NCBI GenBank assembly: GCA_963835935.1 | Contig: CAWIHK010000006.1 | Span: forward strand, 339,770 to 403,769 | Reading direction: 5' to 3' | DNA length: 64,000 bases | Source of the DNA: CAWIHK01 sp963835935 | GTDB taxonomy: Bacteria; Bacteroidota; Ignavibacteria; UBA10030; CAVZMI01 | Part shown: positions 28,384-38,079 of the stretch, in pieces | Layout: every line of letters begins with the position of its first letter | Numbering within the stretch: the stretch's first letter is position 1 | Notes under the pieces: model-generated | Database searches by the model: none | Seen by the model: only the letters and a program-made list of their open reading frames with translations | What the model was told of the DNA's origin: nothing | Position numbers and translations under genes: made by a program

Positions 28384-29061
28384 GTGCCTGGAATAAAGGG
28401 GTGGCCGGAAGGCGAAAGGCCGCGTGAACGATTAATGCGTCTCGGATCCGAAAGTCTGACGGACGCTGAGCTTCTGGCAATTATTCTAGGTTCGGGCTGT
28501 CGCGGGATGTCGGCTCTTGATGTAGCACGCGAAATTATAAACGATGCAGGCAGTTTGTCGGCGTTGCTTGAAAAAGATTATAGTTTTTTCAAAAAATATC
28601 GTGGAGTCGGTGAGCAAAAAGGAGCAATCGTTCATGCAGTGCTGGAAATTGCTCGCAGAATTCATCAGCCTGTGCAGGGCGAATCAACGCTCATCCAATC
28701 ACCTGAAGACGTAGCAAGATTGTTCATGACCAGATTGAGGGGAATTTCTCAGGAGCGGTTTTACGTCCTCCTTTTGAACTCTGCAAATAAATTGATTCGG
28801 GATATCGAAATAAGCCGGGGAATACTAAATTCAAGTCTGGTCCATCCGCGTGAGACGTTTAAACTTGCGGTAATGGAGAATGCTGCATCGATTATTGTTG
28901 TCCATAATCACCCGAGTGGAAATGCCGAACCGAGTGAGGAGGATATTGCGATTACCAAACAACTTGTGAGTTCTGGCAGAATAATTGGGATTCCGGTTCA
29001 AGATCATATAATAATTGCAGGCGAAACCTTCACTAGTCTTGCCCAAAGGAACCAAATATAA
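28384..29061 (+). CDS. radC: RadC-family JAMM protein
   Basis: 225 residues, start GTG 28384. Helix-hairpin-helix N-terminal part (GWPEGERPRERLMRLG, ESLTDAELLAIILGSG) followed by the JAMM metalloprotease-like domain with VHNHPSGNAEPSEEDI, which contains the His-x-His and Asp ligands of a zinc site. The biochemical role of RadC is unsettled despite the old link to DNA repair. It begins 18 bases after the LpoA-like gene and may share its transcript. Confidence 0.92.
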   Translation: MPGIKGWPEGERPRERLMRLGSESLTDAELLAIILGSGCRGMSALDVAREIINDAGSLSALLEKDYSFFKKYRGVGEQKGAIVHAVLEIARRIHQPVQGESTLIQSPEDVARLFMTRLRGISQERFYVLLLNSANKLIRDIEISRGILNSSLVHPRETFKLAVMENAASIIVVHNHPSGNAEPSEEDIAITKQLVSSGRIIGIPVQDHIIIAGETFTSLAQRNQI

Positions 29062-29210
29062 CAACAATAACTTAAATGAAGATGAGATAATTTACTTGAA
29101 AATTGACTTGACAAAGAAACTCTTATTTATTATTATATCTAAAGTAGAAAAGAATCCATGAGTGTTATATAAATAAAATCTCTACCACCTACAATCACAG
29201 GAGGGGATAT

Positions 29211-29486
29211 ATGGTAAAAGTGCTGAAGACGTCAACGATACTGATTCTCGGCGGTCTGTTGACAGCATCAGTTATGCTTTCAGGTTGTACCAGTCGAGCT
29301 AGTGAAGATGAAATGAAACAATTAAACGACCTTAAAGCTGAAGTAGCTTCTTTGAATAAAGACATCAGCCAAAAGGAACGCGACAAAGCAACTTTGGAGC
29401 GTGAGGTATCGGAAAAAGATGCAAAACTCCAGCAAAGCACGAAAGACAAAGAAGTTGTAAAGTCTCGTCTGCAGAACTGGAAATAA
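29211..29486 (+). CDS. Small coiled-coil lipoprotein
   Basis: 91 residues. Lipobox MLSGC with Cys near residue 26, followed by a fully helical Glu/Lys/Leu heptad region (LKAEVASLNKDISQKERD). The strong ribosome site AGGAGG lies 8 bases upstream of ATG 29211. It resembles Lpp-like or OmpH-type small coiled-coil lipoproteins and sits 39 bases ahead of the next gene. The two probably form an envelope unit of abundant proteins. Confidence 0.8.
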   Translation: MVKVLKTSTILILGGLLTASVMLSGCTSRASEDEMKQLNDLKAEVASLNKDISQKERDKATLEREVSEKDAKLQQSTKDKEVVKSRLQNWK

Positions 29487-29525
29487 GTGACCTTAACAAC
29501 GAACTATACCACAGGAGTAGAAACA

Positions 29526-30272
29526 ATGAAAAAAATTATTATCGGAATCGTTGCTCTGGCACTTACACTCAGTTTCAGTAGGAGTGCGTTTGCCCAGGAA
29601 GAACGATTAAAAACAGAAGAGTGGCAGAAACAAGTAACTGAGCAAACTCAGTTGCGAAATGACACAAAAGCGAAACTCGACAAATTGAATAACAATATCG
29701 CCGCCTTAAGACAACAATCTGCGCAAAAAGATGATGATATTAAAAAATGTCAGGCTGAAATAGATGCATTGATTGGTGCATCAAAAGCGGATGTCGATGC
29801 GTTTGATCAAAAAGTTGCTACGGATGAAGGGAAAGCGAATGATCTCGCTCGATTGTCGAATCAAGATCTCCTTGCACGCAAAGCAGAAATCGATTCAGTG
29901 CAAAAGCAAATCGATGAATTAAAAACAAGTAAGATCAGCGTGCTTCCGGCATATTATGATCGCATCGCAGCATTGCAGCAAAAAACAGACGGATTGAAAA
30001 GTACCCTCGCGAACATGGAAAAATCCTACACGGTTGGAACTTGGGCGAAAGACCGAGATTGCTTGTGGAATATTTCAAAGAAGAAAGATATCTATGCAAA
30101 TCCGTTCATGTGGCCGAAGATTTGGCAGGCCAACCGTGATAAGATAAAAGATCCGGATATCATTCATCATGGACAGAAATTGAAAATTCCAGTTACTGAA
30201 CAACAGTTGACAGATGCTGAGAAGAAAGCGGCGAACAAGTATTATAAACGGAAAGCAGCTGCGTCGAAATAA
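29526..30272 (+). CDS. Exported coiled-coil protein with LysM-like C-terminal domain
   Basis: 248 residues from ATG 29526 (AGGAG about 9 bases ahead). Signal peptide IIGIVALALTLSFSRSAFA, then a long coiled coil (residues 25-175, QTQLRNDTKAKLDKLNNN), then a C-terminal block YTVGTWAKDRDCLWNIS with FMWPKIWQANRDKIKDPD and HHGQKLKIP, the pattern of a LysM peptidoglycan-binding module (as in XkdP/YgaU). It probably links the coiled-coil envelope layer to the cell wall. It ends 70 bases ahead of a strong terminator. Confidence 0.8.
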   Translation: MKKIIIGIVALALTLSFSRSAFAQEERLKTEEWQKQVTEQTQLRNDTKAKLDKLNNNIAALRQQSAQKDDDIKKCQAEIDALIGASKADVDAFDQKVATDEGKANDLARLSNQDLLARKAEIDSVQKQIDELKTSKISVLPAYYDRIAALQQKTDGLKSTLANMEKSYTVGTWAKDRDCLWNISKKKDIYANPFMWPKIWQANRDKIKDPDIIHHGQKLKIPVTEQQLTDAEKKAANKYYKRKAAASK

Positions 30273-30339
30273 GCACCAGAAGCTGGGAAAAGTTAATTAG
30301 AATGTTTCTTCGTTTCTTTGAAACGATTAAAAATTAATT

Positions 30340-30402
30340 GTGAAAAACCCTTGAACGTTTCAGATTGTATGTCATACTGAACGGAGCAAGGGTTTTTTAT
30401 TT
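30340..30402 (+). terminator. Rho-independent terminator
   Basis: The stem AAACCCTTG / CAAGGGTTT, extended inside by CGTTTCAG / CTGAACG, is followed by a T-rich run (GGGTTTTTTATTTT). It closes the lipoprotein/LysM-like unit and separates it from phoH. Confidence 0.75.
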
Positions 30403-30432
30403 TATTCAAAAGTGAAAGGGAATTGTCAAACG

Positions 30433-31437
30433 GTGAACGAAAAAAAAATCCGGCTGGAAGGTGTCGACACCATGCTGCTTCTTGGTATGAATGATAGCAA
30501 CCTCCAGCAAATCGAAAACCGTTTTTCTACCGATATTATCGTCCGGGGAGACACGGTAACCCTTCGGGGTGAACAGCAGGAAGTAAATCAGGTGGAACGT
30601 GTATTTAAAGAACTTATCTTTCTCCTCTCAAAAAATGGAAGCTTGTCGTCGAACGATGTCGATACTGTTATCGACCTTGTGTCGCTTTCGAATGGCGATG
30701 AGGCTCAATTACCTTCGACATTGACGAAGGAAGAACTTGATTCCGCAATTCTTTTTACGAAGAACGATGTTATCCGCGCCAAAACTCCGGGGCAGCGCGA
30801 GTATCTGAGACAGATGAAGAAAAACGACATCGTCTTCGCAATCGGGCCTGCCGGTACGGGAAAAACATATCTCGCAGTTGCAATGGCGGTGGCAAGTTTG
30901 AAAAACAGAGATGTGCAAAGAATCATTCTTACCCGACCGGCAGTAGAGGCCGGAGAGAGTCTTGGGTTTCTCCCGGGAGATTTGAAAGAAAAAATTGATC
31001 CATACCTCAGGCCTCTTTATGATGCTCTTGACGACATGATCCCTTCGGAGAGGCTAAAAACTTATTTGGAAAAAAGAATTATTGAAATTGCGCCTTTGGC
31101 ATACATGCGGGGCAGAACATTGAACAATGCTTTCGTCATTTTGGATGAGGCACAAAATGCTCTTTCGATTCAGATGAAAATGTTTCTTACGCGGCTTGGC
31201 GTGAATTCAAAGGCGGTCATCACCGGCGATATAACTCAAATAGATTTACCTCAAAAAACGACTTCCGGATTGGTGCAAATTCAGGATATATTGAAGGCAA
31301 TCGAAGGCGTGTCGTTCGTTTATTTCGACAGATCGGATGTTGTAAGGCACAAGCTTGTAAAAGATATTATTGATGCGTACGATAAATACCACAACGGTGA
31401 TAAGCCGTCGAACATAACCAACGGTTCTATAAAGTAA
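30433..31437 (+). CDS. phoH: PhoH-like ATPase
   Basis: About 334 residues. I prefer GTG 30433 (VNEKKIRLEGVD, matching the usual family start); GTG 30412 is possible. The N-terminal 90 residues resemble a KH-like RNA-binding fold (DSNLQQIENRFSTDIIVRGD). The PhoH core follows: Walker A GPAGTGKTYLA, LTRPAVEAGESLGFLPGD, and Walker B FVILDEAQNA. PhoH proteins are linked to RNA metabolism and phosphate stress; in most bacteria the gene sits with ybeY, which is not found here. Confidence 0.9.
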   Translation: MNEKKIRLEGVDTMLLLGMNDSNLQQIENRFSTDIIVRGDTVTLRGEQQEVNQVERVFKELIFLLSKNGSLSSNDVDTVIDLVSLSNGDEAQLPSTLTKEELDSAILFTKNDVIRAKTPGQREYLRQMKKNDIVFAIGPAGTGKTYLAVAMAVASLKNRDVQRIILTRPAVEAGESLGFLPGDLKEKIDPYLRPLYDALDDMIPSERLKTYLEKRIIEIAPLAYMRGRTLNNAFVILDEAQNALSIQMKMFLTRLGVNSKAVITGDITQIDLPQKTTSGLVQIQDILKAIEGVSFVYFDRSDVVRHKLVKDIIDAYDKYHNGDKPSNITNGSIK

Positions 31438-31444
31438 AAAAAAT

Positions 31445-32128
31445 CTACTGAAGTGGGTCGCTATCGATTAAATCCTTGACGTAGAATTTCTCAAATGCAA
31501 TATTCTTAAGCTGTATAATTTCCTTCTCCATGAGAGAAATTGTTTGATCAAGTTCTTCCATAATTTTTCGATCCGTGGGCAGCAGGTTTTGCCTGGCTAT
31601 AATATCGGCACTAATTTTAATTGCGGCGAGAGGATTGTTAAACTCATGGCAAATAGTAATAACCAGCTCTTTAATGGCTTCCGTCCGTTTTTCTGCGATG
31701 AGTTCTTTCTTTTCAACAGATACAATCTGGCGTTTGAGTTCCACACGTTCCAAAACATTGATTAAAGTAATAGGCAGCATTGTCTCGGTGAGTTCATCTT
31801 TGATTAAATAATCTTCGACCCCGAGTTTCATCACTTCGACAGCCAACCTGAAATCCTTATTTGATGTGGCAAATACAATCGGTGTATTAATGTTTCTGGC
31901 ACGAATCACCTTAGTAATCTCGATCCCGTTCATCTGTGGAAGGTAATAATCCATAAGTATGATATCGATACCCGGATTCTGTTCTAATTCCGCAAGGGCT
32001 TTTTGTCCATCTTCTTTCCAAATAATACTAAACCGACGTCCTTGATATTTCTTCAGAAACAGTTGAGCAATCCGGACAAAGGAGATATCGTCGTCGATAA
32101 TTAGTACGTTTATTGAGTGATCATCCAT
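31445..32128 (-). CDS. Receiver domain fused to a histidine-kinase dimerization domain without ATPase
   Basis: 227 residues. The receiver has Asp60 (ILMDYYLP) and Lys110. A helical linker leads to a HisKA/DHp segment with His161 (TICHEFNNPLAAIK) and a second helix to the end. There is no HATPase domain, and the gene ends in a proper stop before phoH. It could be a phosphotransfer protein fed by a kinase encoded nearby or a stand-alone phosphorelay partner. It is divergent from the receiver gene at 32319 and belongs to the two-component cluster that follows. Confidence 0.82.
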   Translation of the reverse strand: MDDHSINVLIIDDDISFVRIAQLFLKKYQGRRFSIIWKEDGQKALAELEQNPGIDIILMDYYLPQMNGIEITKVIRARNINTPIVFATSNKDFRLAVEVMKLGVEDYLIKDELTETMLPITLINVLERVELKRQIVSVEKKELIAEKRTEAIKELVITICHEFNNPLAAIKISADIIARQNLLPTDRKIMEELDQTISLMEKEIIQLKNIAFEKFYVKDLIDSDPLQ

Positions 32129-32318
32129 CCATACCTACCAAAGATATTTCACACAAATAGTAAGATTTCTTATGAAGAATTGCAAGGGGAATGCAAAAAA
32201 AGAGAAAAAACACGGCAAGGCGTGTTCAGTTCGATTGTTACTTCGTGAATTTCCACTACACCCGTTGATTTTGTTCCTTAGATTCTCTATTATTGACAAT
32301 AGCTCTGAAAGGAGACGC

Positions 32319-32690
32319 ATGGTTGAAAAAAACAAGGTTCTGATCGTTGACGATGAAGCGACACTCCGAAATGTTCTAAGCCAAGAGTTGGAGTCGGAGG
32401 GATATGACGTTTTATGTGCATGTGACGGTGATGAAGCTTTAGAGCTTCTTAAGAAAAAAACATTCGATATTATCCTCCTCGATATAAAAATGCCGCGTGT
32501 TTCGGGTTTTGAAGTATTGAAGTTTATAAAATCGAAAATGCCCCAAGTTAAAGTTATCATGCTCACAGCATTTGCAGACCTGAAAAATGCAATTGAATCA
32601 AAAAAATTGGGAGCAGAAGACTTCATCAGCAAACCTTACGATCTTATCGATTTATTGTCGACGATGGAACGAGTTCTTTCTAATTCATGA
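32319..32690 (+). CDS. Single-domain response regulator
   Basis: 123 residues from ATG 32319, with AAAGGAG directly ahead. Receiver only: VLIVDDEATLRNVL, Asp in LLDIKMPRVSG, Thr in MLTAFAD and Lys in SKPYD. It is 16 bases ahead of the sigma-54 regulator, whose own receiver is very similar (LLDVKMPRVSG, MLTSFAD). The two may be products of duplication and may compete for the same kinase. Confidence 0.88.
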   Translation: MVEKNKVLIVDDEATLRNVLSQELESEGYDVLCACDGDEALELLKKKTFDIILLDIKMPRVSGFEVLKFIKSKMPQVKVIMLTAFADLKNAIESKKLGAEDFISKPYDLIDLLSTMERVLSNS

Positions 32691-32706
32691 GGGAAATTCT
32701 CCAATA

Positions 32707-34080
32707 ATGATTCATTTGACAAGTATATTGATTGTTGATGACGAAGTGGTTCTAAGTCGCCTTCTGAAATCTGATCTGGAAGAAGAAAAGAGATTTGTTG
32801 TCGATGTGGCAGAGGACGGCGCTGAAGGAATAAATCTTCTGCAGCAAAAAATTTATGATGTCGTTCTCCTTGATGTGAAGATGCCCAGGGTTAGCGGTAT
32901 TGAAGTCCTGAAGTTTATTAAAGAGTATACTCCTTCCACGCAGGTAATCATGCTTACGAGTTTCGCTGATGTAAAAACCGCGATTGAATCAACGAGACTA
33001 GGCGCATACGATTTTCTCAGCAAGCCGTACGATTTCGACGAGTTGATCTCGACAATCGATCGTGCCGTTGAACGCCGGCAGTTGACGATAGATAACACTT
33101 TAATGAAGAGCGAGCTTTCTCGAAAGATCGGAGAACCGACAATTGTGGGGAAGAGTGTTATCATCACTGACGTAATTGCAACAGCAAAGAAAGTTGCAAA
33201 AAGCGATTCCTTTGTGCTCGTTTACGGTGAAAGCGGGACGGGGAAAGAGTTGATAGCTCATCTTATGCATCAATATAGCCAACGATTCGATTGCCCATTC
33301 GTTCCTGTAAATTGCGCCTCAATTCCCGACACATTATTGGAAAGCGAGTTGTTTGGACACGAAAAAGGAGCATTCACAAACGCTTATCAATTAAAACAGG
33401 GGCTTGTGGAAGTTGCTAATGGCGGAACACTTTTTCTTGATGAAGTCGGCGACATTAGTCCGGCAATCCAACCAAAACTGCTTCGTTTTCTCGAAACCGG
33501 TGAATTTCGGAGGGTCGGTGGAACCACAACACGTAAAGTCGACGTACGTGTAATCTCCGCTACTAATAAAGATTTGTCGGCGGAAGCACAAGCAGGACGA
33601 TTTCGTAATGACTTACTCTATCGTATCAACGTCGTTCAGATACGGGTACCATCATTACGCGAACGTCTGGAAGACATTCCGTTGCTTGTTGATCATTTTC
33701 TTAAATTGAAGACAAAAACAAAAGTCGAAAAAAAACTTACTCCAGAGGCGAATGCGCTTTTATTACGCTATGATTGGCCGGGGAATATACGCGAGTTAGA
33801 ACATGTAATCGAAGGGGCGATAATAATGTCTCTAGGCGATATTATTGATGTCGAAGATTTGATCAATAATCTGCCGAAGTTAGAAAAAAACAAGGGGAAA
33901 ATAGCAGAGAATCCGGTAGACGGAAGTTCTAAAACTCTTGAGGAATTGGAAAAAGAATATATCCAACGGGTGCTCGAAGTGAATAAATGGAACCGTACGA
34001 AATCCGCATCAGAATTAGGGATAACTCCTAAAACCCTTTATCTGAAAATAAAACGTTATCAACTTGAGGAACACGTCTAA
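32707..34080 (+). CDS. Sigma-54-dependent response regulator (NtrC family) with altered GAFTGA loop
   Basis: 457 residues from ATG 32707. Receiver (residues 5-125), AAA+ domain (about 145-375: Walker A GESGTGKELIAH, Walker B GTLFLDEVGD) and a Fis-type helix-turn-helix at the end (TKSASELGITPKTLYLKIKR). The loop that touches sigma-54, normally GAFTGA, reads GAFTNA (residues 221-226, Asn225). It is otherwise complete. It lies between a receiver gene and a multi-PAS kinase, which is the likely partner. Confidence 0.9.
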   Translation: MIHLTSILIVDDEVVLSRLLKSDLEEEKRFVVDVAEDGAEGINLLQQKIYDVVLLDVKMPRVSGIEVLKFIKEYTPSTQVIMLTSFADVKTAIESTRLGAYDFLSKPYDFDELISTIDRAVERRQLTIDNTLMKSELSRKIGEPTIVGKSVIITDVIATAKKVAKSDSFVLVYGESGTGKELIAHLMHQYSQRFDCPFVPVNCASIPDTLLESELFGHEKGAFTNAYQLKQGLVEVANGGTLFLDEVGDISPAIQPKLLRFLETGEFRRVGGTTTRKVDVRVISATNKDLSAEAQAGRFRNDLLYRINVVQIRVPSLRERLEDIPLLVDHFLKLKTKTKVEKKLTPEANALLLRYDWPGNIRELEHVIEGAIIMSLGDIIDVEDLINNLPKLEKNKGKIAENPVDGSSKTLEELEKEYIQRVLEVNKWNRTKSASELGITPKTLYLKIKRYQLEEHV

Positions 34081-34217
34081 AGCGAAAACTTTTACTATTT
34101 CCTCTCACAATTTGCTAAAGTATTTCCCTCAAAATAACGACAATTCTATTAGAGCACGTATAGAATCGGAAATCGATAGAGAGAATAGCAGAATTGAAAA
34201 AGAATTCTACAATTGTG

Positions 34218-37124
34218 ATGAACTGGGAAAACAGAACGTCCACGAAAGTAAATCGCACGGCCGATCAATTCAGTGATTTTGTGTATCAAATGATTGACGG
34301 AGCTGCGATTCTTGATCCCAGTGGAATGATCGTATATGCAAATAAAGCTTTCTCAGATTTTTTGGAAGAAGGAACTTTCCATGATCACTCATCCCTGATA
34401 GATCTTCTCGATGAAGCATCGCGCACAAAGGTGTCTGATGAATTCGAAAAAGTCATAAAAGGCGAAGCGTGTGAATTTACTGTTACATTCAAAGGGACGA
34501 AACGAATTATTCAGATAAAAGCTACGCCACGATTCAATCAATCCGGAGTTATAGCCCAGACGTTCATTATAGCGCGTGATGTAACCGAAAAGATTGACTT
34601 GGAACAACGATTACATCAATACAGAAAAGATTTAGAACGGCTTGTCAGCGAACGCACTGCAAAGATGTTGCAGTCGGAAGGGAAATATCGCCTGATAATC
34701 GAGAATATCAACGACACAGTTTTCATTCTCGATAAATCCGGGAAATTTACTTTCATCAGTCAGAATTGTTCCAAACTCTGCGGAAATACTGATGAAGCAA
34801 TCATGGGTCAGGAAATGCCGCTGAAGGCTCATATCCATCCCGATGATTACGGTTGGCTCTGGTCGATGATGAACAACACTGCCGAATACGGAATCGGTGG
34901 GGTTGACCAAGAATGCAGGATCCTCCATAAAAATGGATATCAAATATGGGTATCAATTAGCTGGAATGTATTGCGGAATCGAAATGATGAAATCATCGGA
35001 TTCGTTGGATCAGAACACGATATTAATGACAGAAAAATATTCGAGACCCAACTATGGATTTATGCTTGTGCACTGGAGAGTATAACCGAGAATGTTTTTA
35101 TTCTTTCACCTCTAGGGCAAATTTTGTTTGCGAACGAGGCGGCAGGGCGATTGCTCTTATGCGCTGGGGATGAATTTGCTGAGCGGCCGTTTCAGTCGTT
35201 TTTCGATTCTGTCCAGGAAACTCTGTTGCCAGAAAACTTTTTCGAAGTGCTGGCGAATGAAGAATGGCAAGGGGAATTGCAGGTAAAGACGAAAACAGGC
35301 GAGAAGAAACTCTTATCACTATCGACTTCGCCAATTCGATCGCAACAAAAAGATAACTTCGCCGTTGTTGTCATTGCCCGTGATATTACGACAGATCGCA
35401 TTCAGGAATACCATAGGAATTTGCTTTTCACCATCAGCCACCTTTCTCAACAATATGCAGATTTGCTTTCATTTACGTCGACGGTATGCCAAGAAATAAT
35501 AAAGACATCTTACTACACTTCTGCGATGCTTTATTATTATGATCCGGATACTCGGAAAGTGGAATTGCTTGGATCGGCAGGCACGCAACTTAAATTAGAT
35601 GTCCAATTCCCGGAATACACTCAGGAGGATTTCTGTCGATTTGAAGATAGCATTGCATTGCCTATCACACATGAAGGCCTGTTGATCGGATTTCTGCGAG
35701 TTGTAATAAATGGAGATACGGTTTCGCCGGAAACGTCCTTAAGCATGCTCTGGGCGCTTCTTCATGAATTTGCAATTATTTTAAACCAGAAGGTGCTCTC
35801 GGAACGAATCGCTCAACGCACAAAAGAACTTAATATATTAAATGAATTGAGTACGGATATTTCCGGCACACTCGTTCCTGAACGTTTATATGAGAAAATA
35901 TTCCATCTTTTGAAGGAATTGTTTCATATCGATATCTTTTTTATTCAATTTGTACCGCCGGATAAAAGTAGTTCGTGGGGATTGTATATCGATTCACGGG
36001 AGGGAGACCAGCGAATAATCCAAACACCTCAACTTTCAAAAGGATTCCAGCAAAAAATCCAACAGGTATTAAATACCCGAAAGCCGCAAGTTGAAGAAAG
36101 CCTTCTTCTGTCGCAGGAACTTGAGATTGTTCGAAAAACTTCCGATAATAACATGCATGAGTGTTCTCTGATGATTGTCCCTATGATTTTCGACAAGAAG
36201 GATGTCATCGGTGTACTTTGTATTCAACGTTGTAACAAAGACAGCTTTACTCAGAACGATGTTAACTTTCTTCAAAGCATTGCAAATCATATCACCATTG
36301 CTGCGAAGAACGCACAACTCGTCGATCAAATGGGAAGATCGCTGCAACGACAACGGACAATACTACATGAATTGCAGCACCGGAACGAGGAGCTTAAAGT
36401 TCAGCATGAAGAAGCTGCTCGAGCAAACAGAATTAAATCTGAGTTTCTTGCTACAATGAGTCACGAACTGCGGACTCCGTTGAATGCAGTTATCGGTTTC
36501 AGTGATATTCTAATGAGCGATATCCACGAGATGTCACCGCAGATGGTGGATGAATTGCTCAAGAACATCAATTTGAGTGGAAAGAATTTACTTCAAATTA
36601 TTAACAATGTACTCGATTTATCGAAGATTGAAAGTGGAAAGATGGAATTGCATCTTTCCATGTGTTCTGTGGATTCTATTATGGACGATGTGACACGGGT
36701 TATGATGCCGATTGCGAAAGAACGGAGTATTACGATTCGAAAAGATATCGCTGTTACAAGAGATTCTTTCGTTGCCGATGAACAACGAATCAAGCAAGTG
36801 CTATTTAATTTGCTTTCTAATGCGGTGAAATTTAGCCACGATAACAGTGAAGTAATAATTCATATTACAAATGACAATTCCGATATAACATTCAGCATTG
36901 AAGATCACGGGATTGGTATTAAACGGGAAGATCAAGGACATTTATTCCGATCATTCAGACAACTAGATAATACGTATTCACGGAAATATCAAGGAACAGG
37001 ATTAGGCCTTGTGTTATCGAAGCAATTCGTTGAACTTCACGGAGGATCGATTGGTTTTATAAGTTATCAAGGAAGGGGTTCAACTTTTTCGTTCGCAATA
37101 CCTTTAAAAACTAATTTGAATTAG
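34218..37124 (+). CDS. Multi-PAS/GAF sensor histidine kinase
   Basis: About 968 residues from ATG 34218 (a TTG at 34194 is possible). No membrane segment is seen, so it is probably cytoplasmic. Order: PAS (about 15-130), coiled coil, PAS (155-275), PAS (285-400), a GAF-like region (400-535), a second GAF domain (about 545-700), coiled coil, HisKA with phospho-His749 (MSHELRTPLNAVIGFSD), then HATPase (EDHGIGIKREDQGHLF, GTGLGLVLSK). The multi-input layout suggests sensing of an internal ligand or redox state. A receiver gene follows 22 bases later. Confidence 0.92.
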   Translation: MNWENRTSTKVNRTADQFSDFVYQMIDGAAILDPSGMIVYANKAFSDFLEEGTFHDHSSLIDLLDEASRTKVSDEFEKVIKGEACEFTVTFKGTKRIIQIKATPRFNQSGVIAQTFIIARDVTEKIDLEQRLHQYRKDLERLVSERTAKMLQSEGKYRLIIENINDTVFILDKSGKFTFISQNCSKLCGNTDEAIMGQEMPLKAHIHPDDYGWLWSMMNNTAEYGIGGVDQECRILHKNGYQIWVSISWNVLRNRNDEIIGFVGSEHDINDRKIFETQLWIYACALESITENVFILSPLGQILFANEAAGRLLLCAGDEFAERPFQSFFDSVQETLLPENFFEVLANEEWQGELQVKTKTGEKKLLSLSTSPIRSQQKDNFAVVVIARDITTDRIQEYHRNLLFTISHLSQQYADLLSFTSTVCQEIIKTSYYTSAMLYYYDPDTRKVELLGSAGTQLKLDVQFPEYTQEDFCRFEDSIALPITHEGLLIGFLRVVINGDTVSPETSLSMLWALLHEFAIILNQKVLSERIAQRTKELNILNELSTDISGTLVPERLYEKIFHLLKELFHIDIFFIQFVPPDKSSSWGLYIDSREGDQRIIQTPQLSKGFQQKIQQVLNTRKPQVEESLLLSQELEIVRKTSDNNMHECSLMIVPMIFDKKDVIGVLCIQRCNKDSFTQNDVNFLQSIANHITIAAKNAQLVDQMGRSLQRQRTILHELQHRNEELKVQHEEAARANRIKSEFLATMSHELRTPLNAVIGFSDILMSDIHEMSPQMVDELLKNINLSGKNLLQIINNVLDLSKIESGKMELHLSMCSVDSIMDDVTRVMMPIAKERSITIRKDIAVTRDSFVADEQRIKQVLFNLLSNAVKFSHDNSEVIIHITNDNSDITFSIEDHGIGIKREDQGHLFRSFRQLDNTYSRKYQGTGLGLVLSKQFVELHGGSIGFISYQGRGSTFSFAIPLKTNLN

Positions 37125-37145
37125 CCAAGGTAATGAGGTGATTCT

Positions 37146-37511
37146 ATGAAAATACTAGTCGTTGAAGATAATCAAATGAACAGGCAACTTGTATGCTATC
37201 TCTTGCGAAAAGCGAATATCGAAGTTGCAGAAGTCGAAACCGGCGAAGATGCTCTCAACTGGTTGAATGAGGAAATCCCGGATATCGTTCTTCTCGATAT
37301 CCAACTTCCGGGGATGGATGGTATTGAGGTTCTTCGACGAATACGGATAAACAGCCGGCTGCGTGAATTGACCGTCATTGCCCTCACTGCATACTCAATG
37401 CAAGGTGATCGTGAACGTTTCCTCGCCGTTGGGTTCGATGGTTATATTGCAAAACCAATTGATTCAAAAACTTTCGTCCAAGATGTTCTGCAGGTTAATT
37501 ACAAGAATTGA
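37146..37511 (+). CDS. DivK/CheY-like response regulator
   Basis: 121 residues, receiver only. VVEDNQMNRQLVCYLLRKA at the N terminus, phospho-acceptor Asp in VLLDIQLPGMDG, Thr in ALTAYSMQGD and Lys in IAKPID. The DNQMNRQL start is typical of receivers that follow hybrid kinases. It is the last gene of the signalling cluster. Confidence 0.9.
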   Translation: MKILVVEDNQMNRQLVCYLLRKANIEVAEVETGEDALNWLNEEIPDIVLLDIQLPGMDGIEVLRRIRINSRLRELTVIALTAYSMQGDRERFLAVGFDGYIAKPIDSKTFVQDVLQVNYKN

Positions 37512-37744
37512 TGTCTTATATAATGCATGAGATGAGAAGTATTTGGTTTATATGAATTCTAACGTGCCGAAATTATCTTGCCTGCTATTTCTCTTTTTTT
37601 ATGATAAGAACATTTCTTAAATTTGCCCGCCTAGCCGGCGAGGCTGGCTGTCCTTTTTTGACTACATCGAATTCCTTGACTATTTGCTGATTTTTCAATA
37701 TTTTTAATGACAATTTTATTTATCACGATGATAAACGATTCGAA

Positions 37745-38029
37745 TTGATTGTCATCGTGAAGATGAGAGATATTATGTTGAAATATCGAGGTGTTAATTA
37801 TTTAGAAATCGACTCACTTATAACGGATGAAGAACGCCTTATCAGAGATACAATCCACAAATTTATTGATGCCGAAGTTCTTCCTATCATCGAAAAAAAT
37901 AATCGTGTATTAATTTTTCCGATACAACTAAGTCCATACATTAAAAAATCAGGAGATGTTGGTACTGCACTTTCCGGAGAGTTCGGATGCGCTGAGAAAT
38001 GTGCACTTTACTTGTTGGAGAAGATATAA
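37745..38029 (+). pseudogene. 5' remnant of an acyl-CoA dehydrogenase gene
   Basis: 94 codons. Residues from about 15 match the N terminus of acyl-CoA (glutaryl-CoA type) dehydrogenases: YLEIDSLITDEERLIRDT, FIDAEVLPIIEK, FPIQL, and after a degraded stretch FGCAEKCALYLLEKI, which corresponds to the family YGCAG-NVAYGLI region. A complete enzyme has about 390 residues; here the frame stops 50 bases before guaB and no further family sequence is visible. It is therefore a truncated gene, probably dead. The catalytic and FAD-binding regions are missing. Confidence 0.65.
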
Positions 38030-38079
38030 AAGGTTTTTCTGGTTCTTACAAAGTTGATTTGAATTGAAAGGAATTCCTA

